DNA of 6,198 bases from Methanosarcinales archaeon (GTDB lineage: Archaea > Halobacteriota > Methanosarcinia > Methanosarcinales > Methanogasteraceae), in assembly GCA_030605805.1 (NCBI GenBank), contig JAUWHQ010000151.1:1-6198 (forward strand), read 5' to 3'. Positions 1-5,668 of the stretch are shown here, piece by piece. The stretch's first letter is position 1, and the number at the start of each line of letters is the position of its first letter. A program made the translations under genes and the position numbers. The notes under the pieces are model-generated. The model ran no database searches. It worked only from the letters and a program-made list of their open reading frames with translations, and was not told the DNA's origin.

Positions 1-468
1 GATGCGCTGGCGCTGAACCCGGATCTCCTGATACATCTGACGCACGCATCGACTGATGACCTTTGCCGGGTTTCTGACCATGATATTCCGGTCGTGGTCT
101 GTCTGCAATCGAATCTCCTGACCAGAGTTGGCGTGCCGCCCGTTGAAGCGATGTTTGCGGCGGATGTGGTGGTTGCTGCCGGAACAGACAACGTGATGTT
201 TGATTCGGTGGATATGTTTGCAGAGATGCGTTTTTTGTCATCGCTCCTCACTCTGAGCGAGCAGCAGGTGCTCGGGATGTGCACTCGTGCGGGCGCGGTT
301 GCGCTCGGTCTGAACTGCGGGATCATTGAAATGGGGGCGGATGCGAGTGTGATGGTGCTGGATAAGGATTCTCACAACCTCGTGGGCGCAAAGAATATTC
401 TTCGCAGTGTTGTCAGGCGTGCGAGGGCAGGAGACATCCGGTTCTGTTCGGGTGGCGTGCGTGTGTGA
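1..468 (+). CDS. Amidohydrolase superfamily protein (COG0402 type), C-terminal part
   Basis: The reading frame is open from base 1 and stops with TGA at 466-468, so the 155 visible residues are the C-terminal part of a longer protein. Seen: an I-H-L-T-H stretch (residues 11-15), then a V-C-L-Q-S-N segment (33-38) and G-T-D-N-V-M (61-66). This order is typical of the late strands of the metal-dependent amidohydrolase TIM barrel, where a His and the Asp of GTD (residue 63) serve the metal/catalytic centre. A short C-terminal beta segment with G-A-D-A-S-V-M-V-L-D (112-121) matches the composite domain that closes these enzymes. The usual motif is closer to V-C-P-x-S-N; here Pro is Leu. The family includes deaminases and chlorohydrolases of purine/pyrimidine-like substrates, but the substrate cannot be told from this part. 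The N-terminal HxH metal site lies outside the window. It is probably a chromosomal neighbour unrelated to the cas genes. Confidence 0.8.
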   Translation, partial: DALALNPDLLIHLTHASTDDLCRVSDHDIPVVVCLQSNLLTRVGVPPVEAMFAADVVVAAGTDNVMFDSVDMFAEMRFLSSLLTLSEQQVLGMCTRAGAVALGLNCGIIEMGADASVMVLDKDSHNLVGAKNILRSVVRRARAGDIRFCSGGVRV

Positions 469-469
469 T

Positions 470-729
470 GGGTATGCAAGATTGCGCAGCGATAAGCGAT
501 GGATTGAGGCTGGCATGCTTCTCGTTCCGTTGCACGTTACACAATTCGGTGTGCTCCGTTCAAAAGAATATATCGAACCGATCATGGAAGATGATGGTGT
601 ATTTGCGATAACCGCTCCTTATGATCCGACAATTGGTCTTCAGATAACCGGACTTCCACAGAAGGGCTCCTGCAGCAGCCTGAATCCTATCTGCGATCCG
701 CAGACACCGGAAGAAAAGCACGTGCGGAG
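470..729 (+). pseudogene. cas6: Candidate eroded N-terminal half of cas6 (frameshifted)
   Basis: Directly after the amidohydrolase stop, a different frame (codon phase of base 470) stays open to about 736. From about 590 it reads G-V-F-A-I-T-A-P-Y-D-P-T-I, which resembles the segment of Cas6 proteins just before the central helix. The next expected Cas6 element, E-G-L-L-Q-Q-P-E, appears in the frame of the downstream cas6 piece, at 661-684. That frame is closed by a TGA at 622-624. The two halves therefore seem joined by an indel between about 635 and 661. The first 50 or so residues of a normal Cas6 are not recognisable, because there is no room for them between the amidohydrolase stop and base 500. 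This is my inference from remembered family patterns, not an alignment. The alternative is an unrelated spurious frame or a sequencing indel. Confidence 0.4.
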
Positions 730-1158
730 ATGTTAATCGAGCAGATCGAGATCCTGCCGAAGGTTGCGATCGGCGAGGTCTGCGAGTTCAAGGCGATCTC
801 CCCGATCTACGTGAAGACGCAGCGACTGCAGGACGGACGTCTCCGCGATGTCGATCTTTATCCTACGGACGGCAAATTCTACGAGAACCTTCATGCGAAT
901 CTCGCTGCCCGTTATAGAGATTATCGCGGGCGCGATGTCAGCCATGATCACTTCGAGGTCACTGCTACCAGAAATGTTAAAGCAAAGCGGATAAAGATCG
1001 CAAATAATTATCGCAGATGCTCGCTCATGGAATTCGAGGTGCAGGGGAGCCCGGAGTTGCTTGAGTTTGCTTATGAGGCAGGGATCGACGAGAAGAATGC
1101 GAGGGGGTTTGGGTGTCTTGAGGTGGCGGGATCTAACCCCGGGTCCCCCATCTCATAA
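730..1158 (+). CDS. cas6: CRISPR-associated endoribonuclease Cas6, C-terminal half
   Basis: Cas6 cuts the CRISPR precursor transcript within each repeat to give mature crRNAs. The 142 residues from ATG 730 match the second RAMP/ferredoxin-like half of archaeal Cas6. Seen: a central V-x-x-I-G-E-V-C-E-F-K-A-I-S-P-I (12-26), a basic R-N-V-K-A-K-R-I-K-I strand (81-90), and the C-terminal Gly-rich loop G-I-D-E-K-N-A-R-G-F-G (118-128) followed by C-L-E-V. The loop usually has Gly where Asp120 stands here. A full Cas6 is about 220-250 residues, so nearly half is missing. GGAG touches the ATG with no spacing, and the same frame is open back to 625 with Cas6-like residues, so 730 is probably an internal Met and not a true start. 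The last ten residues after L-E-V look like read-through into junction DNA. The stop (1156-1158) overlaps the stop of the convergent ATPase gene. Probably non-functional unless the frameshift is a sequencing error. Confidence 0.75.
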   Translation: MLIEQIEILPKVAIGEVCEFKAISPIYVKTQRLQDGRLRDVDLYPTDGKFYENLHANLAARYRDYRGRDVSHDHFEVTATRNVKAKRIKIANNYRRCSLMEFEVQGSPELLEFAYEAGIDEKNARGFGCLEVAGSNPGSPIS

Positions 1159-2532
1159 ATCGTCCAGATCATAAACAAAGAACCTTTTTTTTATGAGTTC
1201 GTCTTTACCTTCAACTTTCTTTGCAACAATCCCAAAATACTCCTTGCGCACATCGTTATTCCACTGAACAAACCTTGATTTTCCTTTCAACTCTTCCAGG
1301 ATATTACCTGCTTCTCTTTCGCTTAAATTTTTCCATTTACATTCCACAAAAAAAATTTCATTTGTATTTTCGTTCAAACAAACCACATCGATCTCAAGTT
1401 CCATTCTCTTTCCGCCTTCCCTGTAAAATCCCCACCATCTTCCGGTTTTCGTGGCTGCAAAGGGGCACAGGCGTCTCGACATCTCCTCCCTTGCCAGTTT
1501 TTCAAATTTTCTACCCACATACATATTGAAATCCCTTTTCAAGCTATCTTCAACGCTTTTGGTCTCACCTATCTCAATATCGGACCTGTTGGGCTCAAAG
1601 AACATAAAATAGAACTCAAAAAAGTTATCATCTACGGTATACAAAGTTTTTTTGCTTTTTATCTCGGTCACAGGAATCTCTTTTTTTATTATGCCAATCC
1701 TCATCAGCGATTTTAGATACCGGTCCATGTCAGACGGTTTGATCCCTGATTTATCTGATATCTCTGCAACCCTTGTGCGTCCCGAAGCCATGGCAGATAA
1801 GATGTTTTTGTAAATATCCGGTTCTCTAAACTCTTCTTTCAGAAGGAAATCCACTTCTTCGTAGAGCATCCCCCTCTTCGACAGGATCTGCTCCTTCGCA
1901 TTTTCAAGCGCAGATTTTTCTGCGTCAAACTTTTCGAGATAAAACGGGACACCTCCTAAAATGGAATATATTCTTACAATCTCTTCTTTTGCGCTTCCTG
2001 GAAAAAATTCCTTGAGATGTTCGAACTTAAGATGATTAACCTTTATATGTCCCGTTTTTCTGCCATAGAGTGGATTTTTGTACCCGAGCAGTTCTTCCAT
2101 CATGCTTATGGAAGACCCGCAGATTATAAGCATCATCTTCTCATTCTTCAAAACTTCATCGATAACCTGCTGGAACAACGAGGGAACCGCGTCATCTTTC
2201 TCAACAAGGTATGAAAACTCATCAAAAATAATTACAAGCTTTTCTTTCGATCTTGACACTATGTAAGAAAATATTTCCTCAAGATCTTCCGAAGCAATCT
2301 CCGGTTCTCTGAAAAATCTCGCAACTTGCTTTTTAAACCTTTGAATGTTCGCGGCAGTCCCTGCTTTGTTGCATAAGAAGTACACGTGGGGTATCTCTTT
2401 CACAAAATTCTTCAAGAGCTCGGTCTTTCCAATCCGCCTTCTGCCATAGATTACAATGAAATCAAAGGCTTCTTTACCGTACCGCGCCTTCAAGAAGTCC
2501 AGTTCTTCTTCCCTGTCAATAAATAGGAACAT
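1153..2532 (-). CDS. Archaeal AAA-family ATPase with DUF234-like nuclease-fold C-terminus
   Basis: A complete 459-residue protein. It opens with the family's typical F-I-D-R-E-E-E-L start, followed by Walker A G-R-R-R-I-G-K-T (30-37), Walker B L-V-I-I-F-D-E-F (99-106), and a sensor-like I-C-G-S-S-I-S-M-M segment (137-145). A winged-helix region lies near 240-290. The C-terminal domain has E-I-D-V-V (380-384) and V-E-C-K-W (396-400), which fits a PD-(D/E)xK-like arrangement as in DUF234 (PF03008). Proteins of this kind (PF01637) are common in archaea, often in many copies, and their cellular role is largely unknown; a mobile or selfish character has been suspected. The gene is visibly AT-rich: 23 G/C of 60 at 1201-1260 against 34 of 60 in cas4 at 2941-3000. 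It sits opposite to the cas genes and overlaps the cas6 end by 6 bases. This suggests a transferred cassette. The start ATG (2530-2532) has a TATA-like box upstream. Confidence 0.9.
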   Translation of the reverse strand: MFLFIDREEELDFLKARYGKEAFDFIVIYGRRRIGKTELLKNFVKEIPHVYFLCNKAGTAANIQRFKKQVARFFREPEIASEDLEEIFSYIVSRSKEKLVIIFDEFSYLVEKDDAVPSLFQQVIDEVLKNEKMMLIICGSSISMMEELLGYKNPLYGRKTGHIKVNHLKFEHLKEFFPGSAKEEIVRIYSILGGVPFYLEKFDAEKSALENAKEQILSKRGMLYEEVDFLLKEEFREPDIYKNILSAMASGRTRVAEISDKSGIKPSDMDRYLKSLMRIGIIKKEIPVTEIKSKKTLYTVDDNFFEFYFMFFEPNRSDIEIGETKSVEDSLKRDFNMYVGRKFEKLAREEMSRRLCPFAATKTGRWWGFYREGGKRMELEIDVVCLNENTNEIFFVECKWKNLSEREAGNILEELKGKSRFVQWNNDVRKEYFGIVAKKVEGKDELIKKRFFVYDLDDL

Positions 2533-2554
2533 AATCCTTATGTTTGTGTTCCTA

Positions 2555-2570
2555 ACATATAAGCCTTTCA
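2555..2570 (-). promoter_or_regulatory. TATA-box-like promoter of the minus-strand ATPase
   Basis: On the minus strand the bases read TGAAAGGCTTATATGTT. This is a purine-rich BRE-like stretch followed by a TATA-like element (TTATAT, complement of 2557-2562). The box centre is about 28 bases upstream of the ATG, so transcription would start within a few bases of the start codon and the message would be leaderless or nearly so. An AAGGA stands only 2 bases before the ATG, too close for normal Shine-Dalgarno use. Confidence 0.5.
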
Positions 2571-2571
2571 G

Positions 2572-2616
2572 GATACCTGCGATGTCCTCGTTGTCCGGTT
2601 CGGAAACCGGGGTATC
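2572..2616. repeat. Compound inverted repeat between ATPase and cas4
   Basis: An inner perfect 6-base inverted repeat, CCGGTT (2595-2600) and AACCGG (2605-2610), is separated by four bases. It lies inside an outer perfect 6-base repeat, GATACC (2572-2577) and GGTATC (2611-2616). The right arms are adjacent, while 17 unpaired bases separate the left arms. It lies just upstream of the ATPase promoter, so it could be an operator or an RNA hairpin in the cas4 leader. No T-tract follows it, so a terminator role is not supported. Confidence 0.4.
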
Positions 2617-2717
2617 TGAAAACCACTGCGTCGGTCGTATTCTAGTGGCAGGTATGCTGATGTACAGGGAAGGACAGAATCAAAGACCGGATTTGATAGT
2701 TACGTGGTGACAAGTGC

Positions 2718-3371
2718 ATGACTGAAACAGAGACCCAACCGGACGAGACGGAAACCGGGCATGAAACCGGATGCGAACCGGGATGCGAACCCGAGATCGA
2801 AATTGAACCTGAACCTGAACTCGAACCTGAAACCGGACCAGAGAACATATACGCGGGAATCCAGTCCGGAGCCGTGCGCATCACTGGTGTTAAGATCGAC
2901 TACTACCACATCTGCCACACCAAACTCTGGCTCTTCTCACACAACATCACGCTTGAGGCGGGGCACGAGAACGTAGCGATCGGAAAACAACTGCACGAGG
3001 ATCGTTATAAATGGGATAAGAAGGATGTCACAATCGATAACACGATAAGCATAGATTTTGTTCGGCGCGGATCCCGAATCGAGATTCACGAGGTGAAGAA
3101 GACAAAGAAGATGGAGGATGCACACAGGGCGCAGCTACTCTTCTACCTCTATTATCTAAAACAGAGGGGCGTTTCTGCTGAAGGCGTGATCGACTATCCG
3201 CTGATCAGGGAGACTGCGCGGGTCACACTGACACCTGTTGACGAGGCGAATCTGCAACGCGACATCGAGGAGATCGAGAGAATCGTGAGAGGGAGTATGC
3301 CGCACCCGTTGCGGAAGCGGATCTGTGCGAAGTGTGCATACCTCGAGTTCTGCTTCTGCGATGAGGTTTGA
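2718..3371 (+). CDS. cas4: CRISPR-associated Cas4 exonuclease with acidic N-terminal extension
   Basis: Cas4 trims and selects prespacers, with Cas1-Cas2, during spacer acquisition. The RecB-like nuclease core is complete: H93 (G-K-Q-L-H), D113 (S-I-D-F), E125-V-K127, and Q139-x-x-x-Y143. The iron-sulfur cysteines are C66 in the N-terminal Y-Y-H-I-C-H and C203, C206 and C212 at the C-terminus. The conventional protein begins near residue 53 with V-R-I-T-G-V-K-I-D-Y-Y. Here about 50 residues precede it, rich in Glu, Pro, Thr and Gly, with repeats such as G-C-E-P-G-C-E-P and E-P-E-P-E-L-E-P. The ATG at 2718 is favoured because GGTGA (2706-2710) stands 7 bases upstream. The GTG at 2874-2876 would give the conventional start, but its GGAG lies only 2 bases away. 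The expected neighbours are cas1 and cas2; here a minus-strand HEPN/MNT operon follows and an ATPase precedes. Confidence 0.92.
   Translation: MTETETQPDETETGHETGCEPGCEPEIEIEPEPELEPETGPENIYAGIQSGAVRITGVKIDYYHICHTKLWLFSHNITLEAGHENVAIGKQLHEDRYKWDKKDVTIDNTISIDFVRRGSRIEIHEVKKTKKMEDAHRAQLLFYLYYLKQRGVSAEGVIDYPLIRETARVTLTPVDEANLQRDIEEIERIVRGSMPHPLRKRICAKCAYLEFCFCDEV
2731..2834 (+). repeat. Degenerate tandem repeats coding the acidic Cas4 extension
   Basis: A 12-base unit GATGCGAACCGG (2770-2781) is repeated at 2782-2793 with one change. Five hexamer units based on GAACCT run from 2805 to 2834 (GAACCT twice, GAACTC, GAACCT, GAAACC). Copies of GAAACCGG are scattered on both sides. All are in phase with the cas4 frame and encode E-P and G-C-E-P repeats. 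This points to expansion by slippage. Confidence 0.7.
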
Positions 3372-3431
3372 GAGATCGATATGAGGTAATGGTTATGAGT
3401 GGTTAATGCTTCTGCCAATTAAATATGTCAA

Positions 3432-3842
3432 TTACATTATACTTTTTACTATATTCAAAAATTCTTTTGCTGAATTTAGAGCCGTTCGTGCTTCGTCTTC
3501 ATCCAGAACAACGTCCAATCCGTAAATCGCACTATGTCTGAACCGCCGGTAGGTATCCAGCACGTTCGCGTACATACTCATATCTTTATATTTTTCTTTG
3601 AGATATTTTGGAACACATTCGTGGCTGCGCTCTTTGATTCCGTCCTTAAACAGCAGTGCCCGGGCGGCGTGAAACATGGCGGTGTAACTCGAAACGATTA
3701 CCACCCGGTATCGGTGTATGCGCATGTTCTCATCTGCATCTTCGATGTTACTCATAGAGAGTTCTATGGATCTGCGTGCGTTTTCCATATCCGGAGTTAT
3801 CCTCTTTAAGAGCCCCCTCCGGAAACAGTCATCGAGTTTCAT
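3432..3842 (-). CDS. HEPN-domain protein (UPF0332-like), putative toxin
   Basis: A 136-residue, mostly helical protein. Seen: the UPF0332-type central segment S-S-Y-T-A-M-F-H-A-A-R-A-L-L (51-64) followed by G-I-K-E-R-S-H (68-74), and a late R-F-R-H-S-A-I-Y (100-107). The latter fits the R-x-x-A-x-Y signature of the UPF0332 branch of HEPN proteins (PF05168). It does not fit the strict R-x4-H-x-Y of HepT toxins, because R99 to H103 has three residues between. HEPN proteins of this kind pair with MNT nucleotidyltransferases; in characterised HepT/MntA pairs the HEPN protein is an RNase toxin. The start codon overlaps the stop of the upstream MNT gene by 4 bases (ATGA), so the two are translationally coupled. 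Whether this variant motif still cuts RNA cannot be told here. An AT-rich 60-base gap separates its stop from the convergent cas4 stop. Confidence 0.82.
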   Translation of the reverse strand: MKLDDCFRRGLLKRITPDMENARRSIELSMSNIEDADENMRIHRYRVVIVSSYTAMFHAARALLFKDGIKERSHECVPKYLKEKYKDMSMYANVLDTYRRFRHSAIYGLDVVLDEDEARTALNSAKEFLNIVKSIM

Positions 3843-4411
3843 AACAACTCACCCCCGTAGAGCAGTATGTGATTTCTCATAATACTACTGTAAAATGCGT
3901 CTTTTCGTTCTGCCATCGATCTCCACTGAGATAGTCCAAACACAGACAGGCTCACCTCTTTCCCAAGTTCATTCTCCAGTTCTTCTGCCACGTCGATGAG
4001 TCGATCTCTTCTGCCGGGAGTTACCACCAGAAAGTCAACATCGCTTTTCTCGTCAAAACTGCCGTCCGCATAACTTCCGAAGAGGGCAAGCGATATAATA
4101 TCCGGATCAATTTCAAGAAATTTTCTTTTGGGGCTCATTCCAGTGATTAAAGCGAGTCCATACGCTTTTTTCAGCGGAGGTACGACGCAGTGACCAGTGT
4201 TCAGTTTATAGAGATGGGCAAGACCTTTTTCCTCTTTTACCAGAACTCCTTCGGAATGGAGCAATTTTACGGCACTGCTGACACTTCCGGGACTTACCTT
4301 CAACCGTCTTGCCAGTTCTTTTACATGGACGGATGTATATGGGTTTGCAAGGAAATACGACAGGATCTTCCACTGCACATACCTGTTGAATAGTTCAATC
4401 AATCGAACCAC
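3839..4411 (-). CDS. Winged-helix/MNT nucleotidyltransferase, putative antitoxin
   Basis: A 190-residue protein with two parts. Residues 13-66 form a winged helix-turn-helix: V-H-V-K-E-L-A-R-R-L then a V-S-P-G-S-V-S-S-A-V-K-L-L recognition region and a G-V-L-V-K-E wing. Residues 108-190 hold the minimal nucleotidyltransferase domain with G-S-Y-A-D-G (112-117) and S-D-V-D (123-126), giving the two metal-binding Asp at 124 and 126. The usual third acidic residue on a later strand is not evident in E-V-S-L-S-V-F (152-158). MntA antitoxins neutralise HEPN toxins by AMPylation; here the DNA-binding domain suggests it also represses its own operon (inference). The listed start is GTG (4409-4411). 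A TTG at 4400-4402 is an alternative, and neither has a clear Shine-Dalgarno. It is the first gene of a two-gene operon pointing away from cas1. Confidence 0.85.
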   Translation of the reverse strand: MVRLIELFNRYVQWKILSYFLANPYTSVHVKELARRLKVSPGSVSSAVKLLHSEGVLVKEEKGLAHLYKLNTGHCVVPPLKKAYGLALITGMSPKRKFLEIDPDIISLALFGSYADGSFDEKSDVDFLVVTPGRRDRLIDVAEELENELGKEVSLSVFGLSQWRSMAERKDAFYSSIMRNHILLYGGELL

Positions 4412-4420
4412 CGTTCAACA

Positions 4421-4447
4421 TAATATACGACCGTTTCATACATAAAA
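4421..4447 (-). promoter_or_regulatory. TATA-like elements upstream of the MNT/HEPN operon
   Basis: Two candidates on the minus strand: TATATTA (complement of 4421-4427) and TTTTATG (complement of 4441-4447). The second lies about 33 bases upstream of the GTG start and would give a very short leader. The first would place transcription initiation downstream of the GTG, near the alternative TTG. An AAAACC/GGTTTT inverted repeat (4444-4449 and 4457-4462) overlaps the distal box and may be a site for the winged-helix protein. All of this is by eye. Confidence 0.3.
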
Positions 4448-4491
4448 CCTTCGCGGGGTTTTGCGATGACATCGGGATGCACGAATGACAT

Positions 4492-4525
4492 AGAGTAACA
4501 GGGTGCAAGGGTGCAAGAGTAACAG
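4492..4525. repeat. Nested direct repeats upstream of cas1
   Basis: A perfect tandem pair of the 8-base unit GGGTGCAA (4501-4508 and 4509-4516) is bracketed by two perfect copies of the 10-base AGAGTAACAG (4492-4501 and 4516-4525). The copies start 24 bases apart. They could be protein-binding sites for control of the divergent MNT and cas1 genes, or slippage products. No CRISPR spacing or palindrome is seen. Confidence 0.6.
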
Positions 4526-4565
4526 TTATCCAACTGCCGGTCGCCAATAAATGTAAGTGTCGGGA

Positions 4566-4581
4566 GATTGAGTGATTGAGT
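4566..4581. repeat. Tandem 8-base duplication next to cas1
   Basis: GATTGAGT occurs twice in direct succession (4566-4573 and 4574-4581). The duplication contains the upstream in-frame TTG at 4576, which argues that this TTG is a by-product of duplication in leader DNA and not the cas1 start. Confidence 0.6.
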
Positions 4582-4589
4582 AATACCAG

Positions 4590-4597
4590 AAGGAGAG
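4590..4597 (+). promoter_or_regulatory. Ribosome binding site that decides the cas1 start
   Basis: AAGGAGAG is an excellent Shine-Dalgarno match, with AGGAG ending 10 bases before TTG 4606. It lies inside the coding region if TTG 4576 is used, so it favours the later start. A nearer ATG (4598) opens only a three-codon frame that ends in TGA overlapping TTG 4606. Confidence 0.6.
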
Positions 4598-4605
4598 ATG
4601 CCGGC

Positions 4606-5607
4606 TTGAGATCAGACTACTACATCCTGCAGGACGGAATCCTGAAACGAAAGGAGAACACCGTCTATTTCCATAACAAGGAAGGAAAACGGGTTCTTCC
4701 GATCAACAAGATCTACTCGATATACGCTTACGGGAAACTGTCCTTCTCGTCAGGCGTTGTCTCGTATCTTGCAAAAAACGGCATCCCGATTCACTTCTTC
4801 AACTACTACGGCTTCTATGAGGGCAGCATGTACCCGAGAGAGACGCTCATCAGCGGAGACCTCGTGATACATCAGGCAGCCCATTACCTTGACAGCGAGA
4901 AGCGGGGATACCTTGCAGCGCAGTTCATCGAGGGTAGTTGCAGAAACATCCTCAAGAACCTTGGATACTACGCACGGAGCAAGGAGGACGTGCGAGATGC
5001 GATTGAGCAGTACATCAGCACGATCGAGGGCGAGATCGCACGTCTTCCGGGCACGAACACGATTCCGGAGATGATGAACGTCGAAGGGCGGATACGGGAC
5101 ATATATTACAGTGCGCTCGACGTGATATTCCCTGTGGACTACAGGATCACGAAACGCACCCGCCGCCCTCCGGAGAACCGGATGAACACGCTCATCAGCT
5201 TCGGAAACTCGCTCATGTACACGACAGTCCTCTCTGAGATCTACAACACGCAGTTGAACCCGACGATCTCGTACCTGCATGAGCCATTTGAACGGCGGTT
5301 CTCGCTCTCGCTTGATGTGAGCGAGATTTTTAAGCCGGTGATCGTGGACCGGATCATACTCAAGCTCGTGAACAAGAATATGCTTGACGATGGGTGTTTC
5401 CGCGGCGAGATCGGGGATATGCTGCTCTCTGAGAAGGGGAAGAAGATATTTCTTGCCGAGTACAATGCGAAGCTGAGCACGACGATCAAGCACAAGGGGT
5501 TGAAGCGGAACGTGTCGTACAAGCGGCTCATCAGGCTTGAGCTGTACAAGCTTGCGAAGCATGTTCTGGGTGAGGCAGAGTACAAGCCGCTCGTGATGTG
5601 GTGGTGA
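4606..5607 (+). CDS. cas1: CRISPR-associated integrase Cas1
   Basis: Cas1 is the metal-dependent integrase that, with Cas2, inserts new spacers at the leader end of a CRISPR array. The 333 residues from TTG 4606 have the full family length. The N-terminal beta domain starts S-D-Y-Y-I-L-Q-D-G-I-L-K-R-K, as in type I-B Cas1. Active-site residues are present: E160 in N-V-E-G-R, H225 in Y-L-H-E-P, and D237 with E240 in S-L-D-V-S-E-I-F-K-P. The protein ends K-P-L-V-M-W-W, a complete C-terminus. TTG 4606 is chosen because a strong Shine-Dalgarno precedes it and the protein then starts where relatives do; TTG 4576 would add ten unlike residues. The gene looks intact. cas4 is separated from it by a minus-strand operon, and cas2, normally directly downstream, is absent from the following 590 bases. 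Confidence 0.95.
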   Translation: MRSDYYILQDGILKRKENTVYFHNKEGKRVLPINKIYSIYAYGKLSFSSGVVSYLAKNGIPIHFFNYYGFYEGSMYPRETLISGDLVIHQAAHYLDSEKRGYLAAQFIEGSCRNILKNLGYYARSKEDVRDAIEQYISTIEGEIARLPGTNTIPEMMNVEGRIRDIYYSALDVIFPVDYRITKRTRRPPENRMNTLISFGNSLMYTTVLSEIYNTQLNPTISYLHEPFERRFSLSLDVSEIFKPVIVDRIILKLVNKNMLDDGCFRGEIGDMLLSEKGKKIFLAEYNAKLSTTIKHKGLKRNVSYKRLIRLELYKLAKHVLGEAEYKPLVMWW

Positions 5608-5626
5608 TCGCTACCGTCGCCAATTC

Positions 5627-5634
5627 TTTTAAAT
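5627..5634 (+). promoter_or_regulatory. TATA-like box of the right-hand ATPase
   Basis: TTTTAAAT sits 19 bases after the cas1 stop in the gap before the ATPase. An archaeal start site would be expected some 25 bases downstream, near 5656, leaving a leader of about 45 bases. This fits the Shine-Dalgarno GAGGA (5689-5693) that stands 8 bases before ATG 5702. Confidence 0.55.
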
Positions 5635-5668
5635 GATTACGTTCATAATCATTACAGAAATAATCATT
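5632..5668. promoter_or_regulatory. Operator-like array: inverted plus direct 8-base repeats
   Basis: AATGATTA (5632-5639) and TAATCATT (5646-5653) form a perfect inverted repeat with a 6-base spacer, and a third copy, TAATCATT (5661-5668), follows 15 bases after the second. The array starts on the TATA-like box and covers the expected transcription start, the usual position for a repressor in archaea. The likely target gene is the ATPase at 5702; the binding protein is unknown. Confidence 0.6.

Noticed and set aside
2456..2710. Plus-strand frame ending just before cas4, considered as a cas gene remnant
   Set aside because: Its first part is antisense to the ATPase start. The remaining 50 or so codons show no recognisable Cas3, Cas5 or Cas8 motif.
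2642..2884. Minus-strand frame rich in Ser-Gly repeats
   Set aside because: It is the antisense translation of the cas4 acidic repeat. The repetition comes from the DNA repeats, and the supported plus-strand frame has a ribosome binding site.
3372..3431. Possible terminator between convergent cas4 and HEPN genes
   Set aside because: The gap is AT-rich, but only a weak 5-base stem can be drawn and no stem followed by a clear T-tract is seen on either strand.
4492..4581. Possible CRISPR repeats upstream of cas1
   Set aside because: Units are only 8-10 bases with no regular spacer length and at most two copies each, so this is not a CRISPR array.
4576..4605. Upstream TTG start for cas1 (ten extra residues)
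   Set aside because: The TTG lies inside a tandem duplication, the extra residues are unlike Cas1 starts, and the strong Shine-Dalgarno at 4590-4597 serves the TTG at 4606.
4750..5562. Long minus-strand open frame of 270 codons opposite cas1
   Set aside because: It lies wholly within the intact cas1 gene, has an Arg/Val/Leu-rich composition typical of an antisense shadow of a GC-rich gene, and shows no recognised motif.
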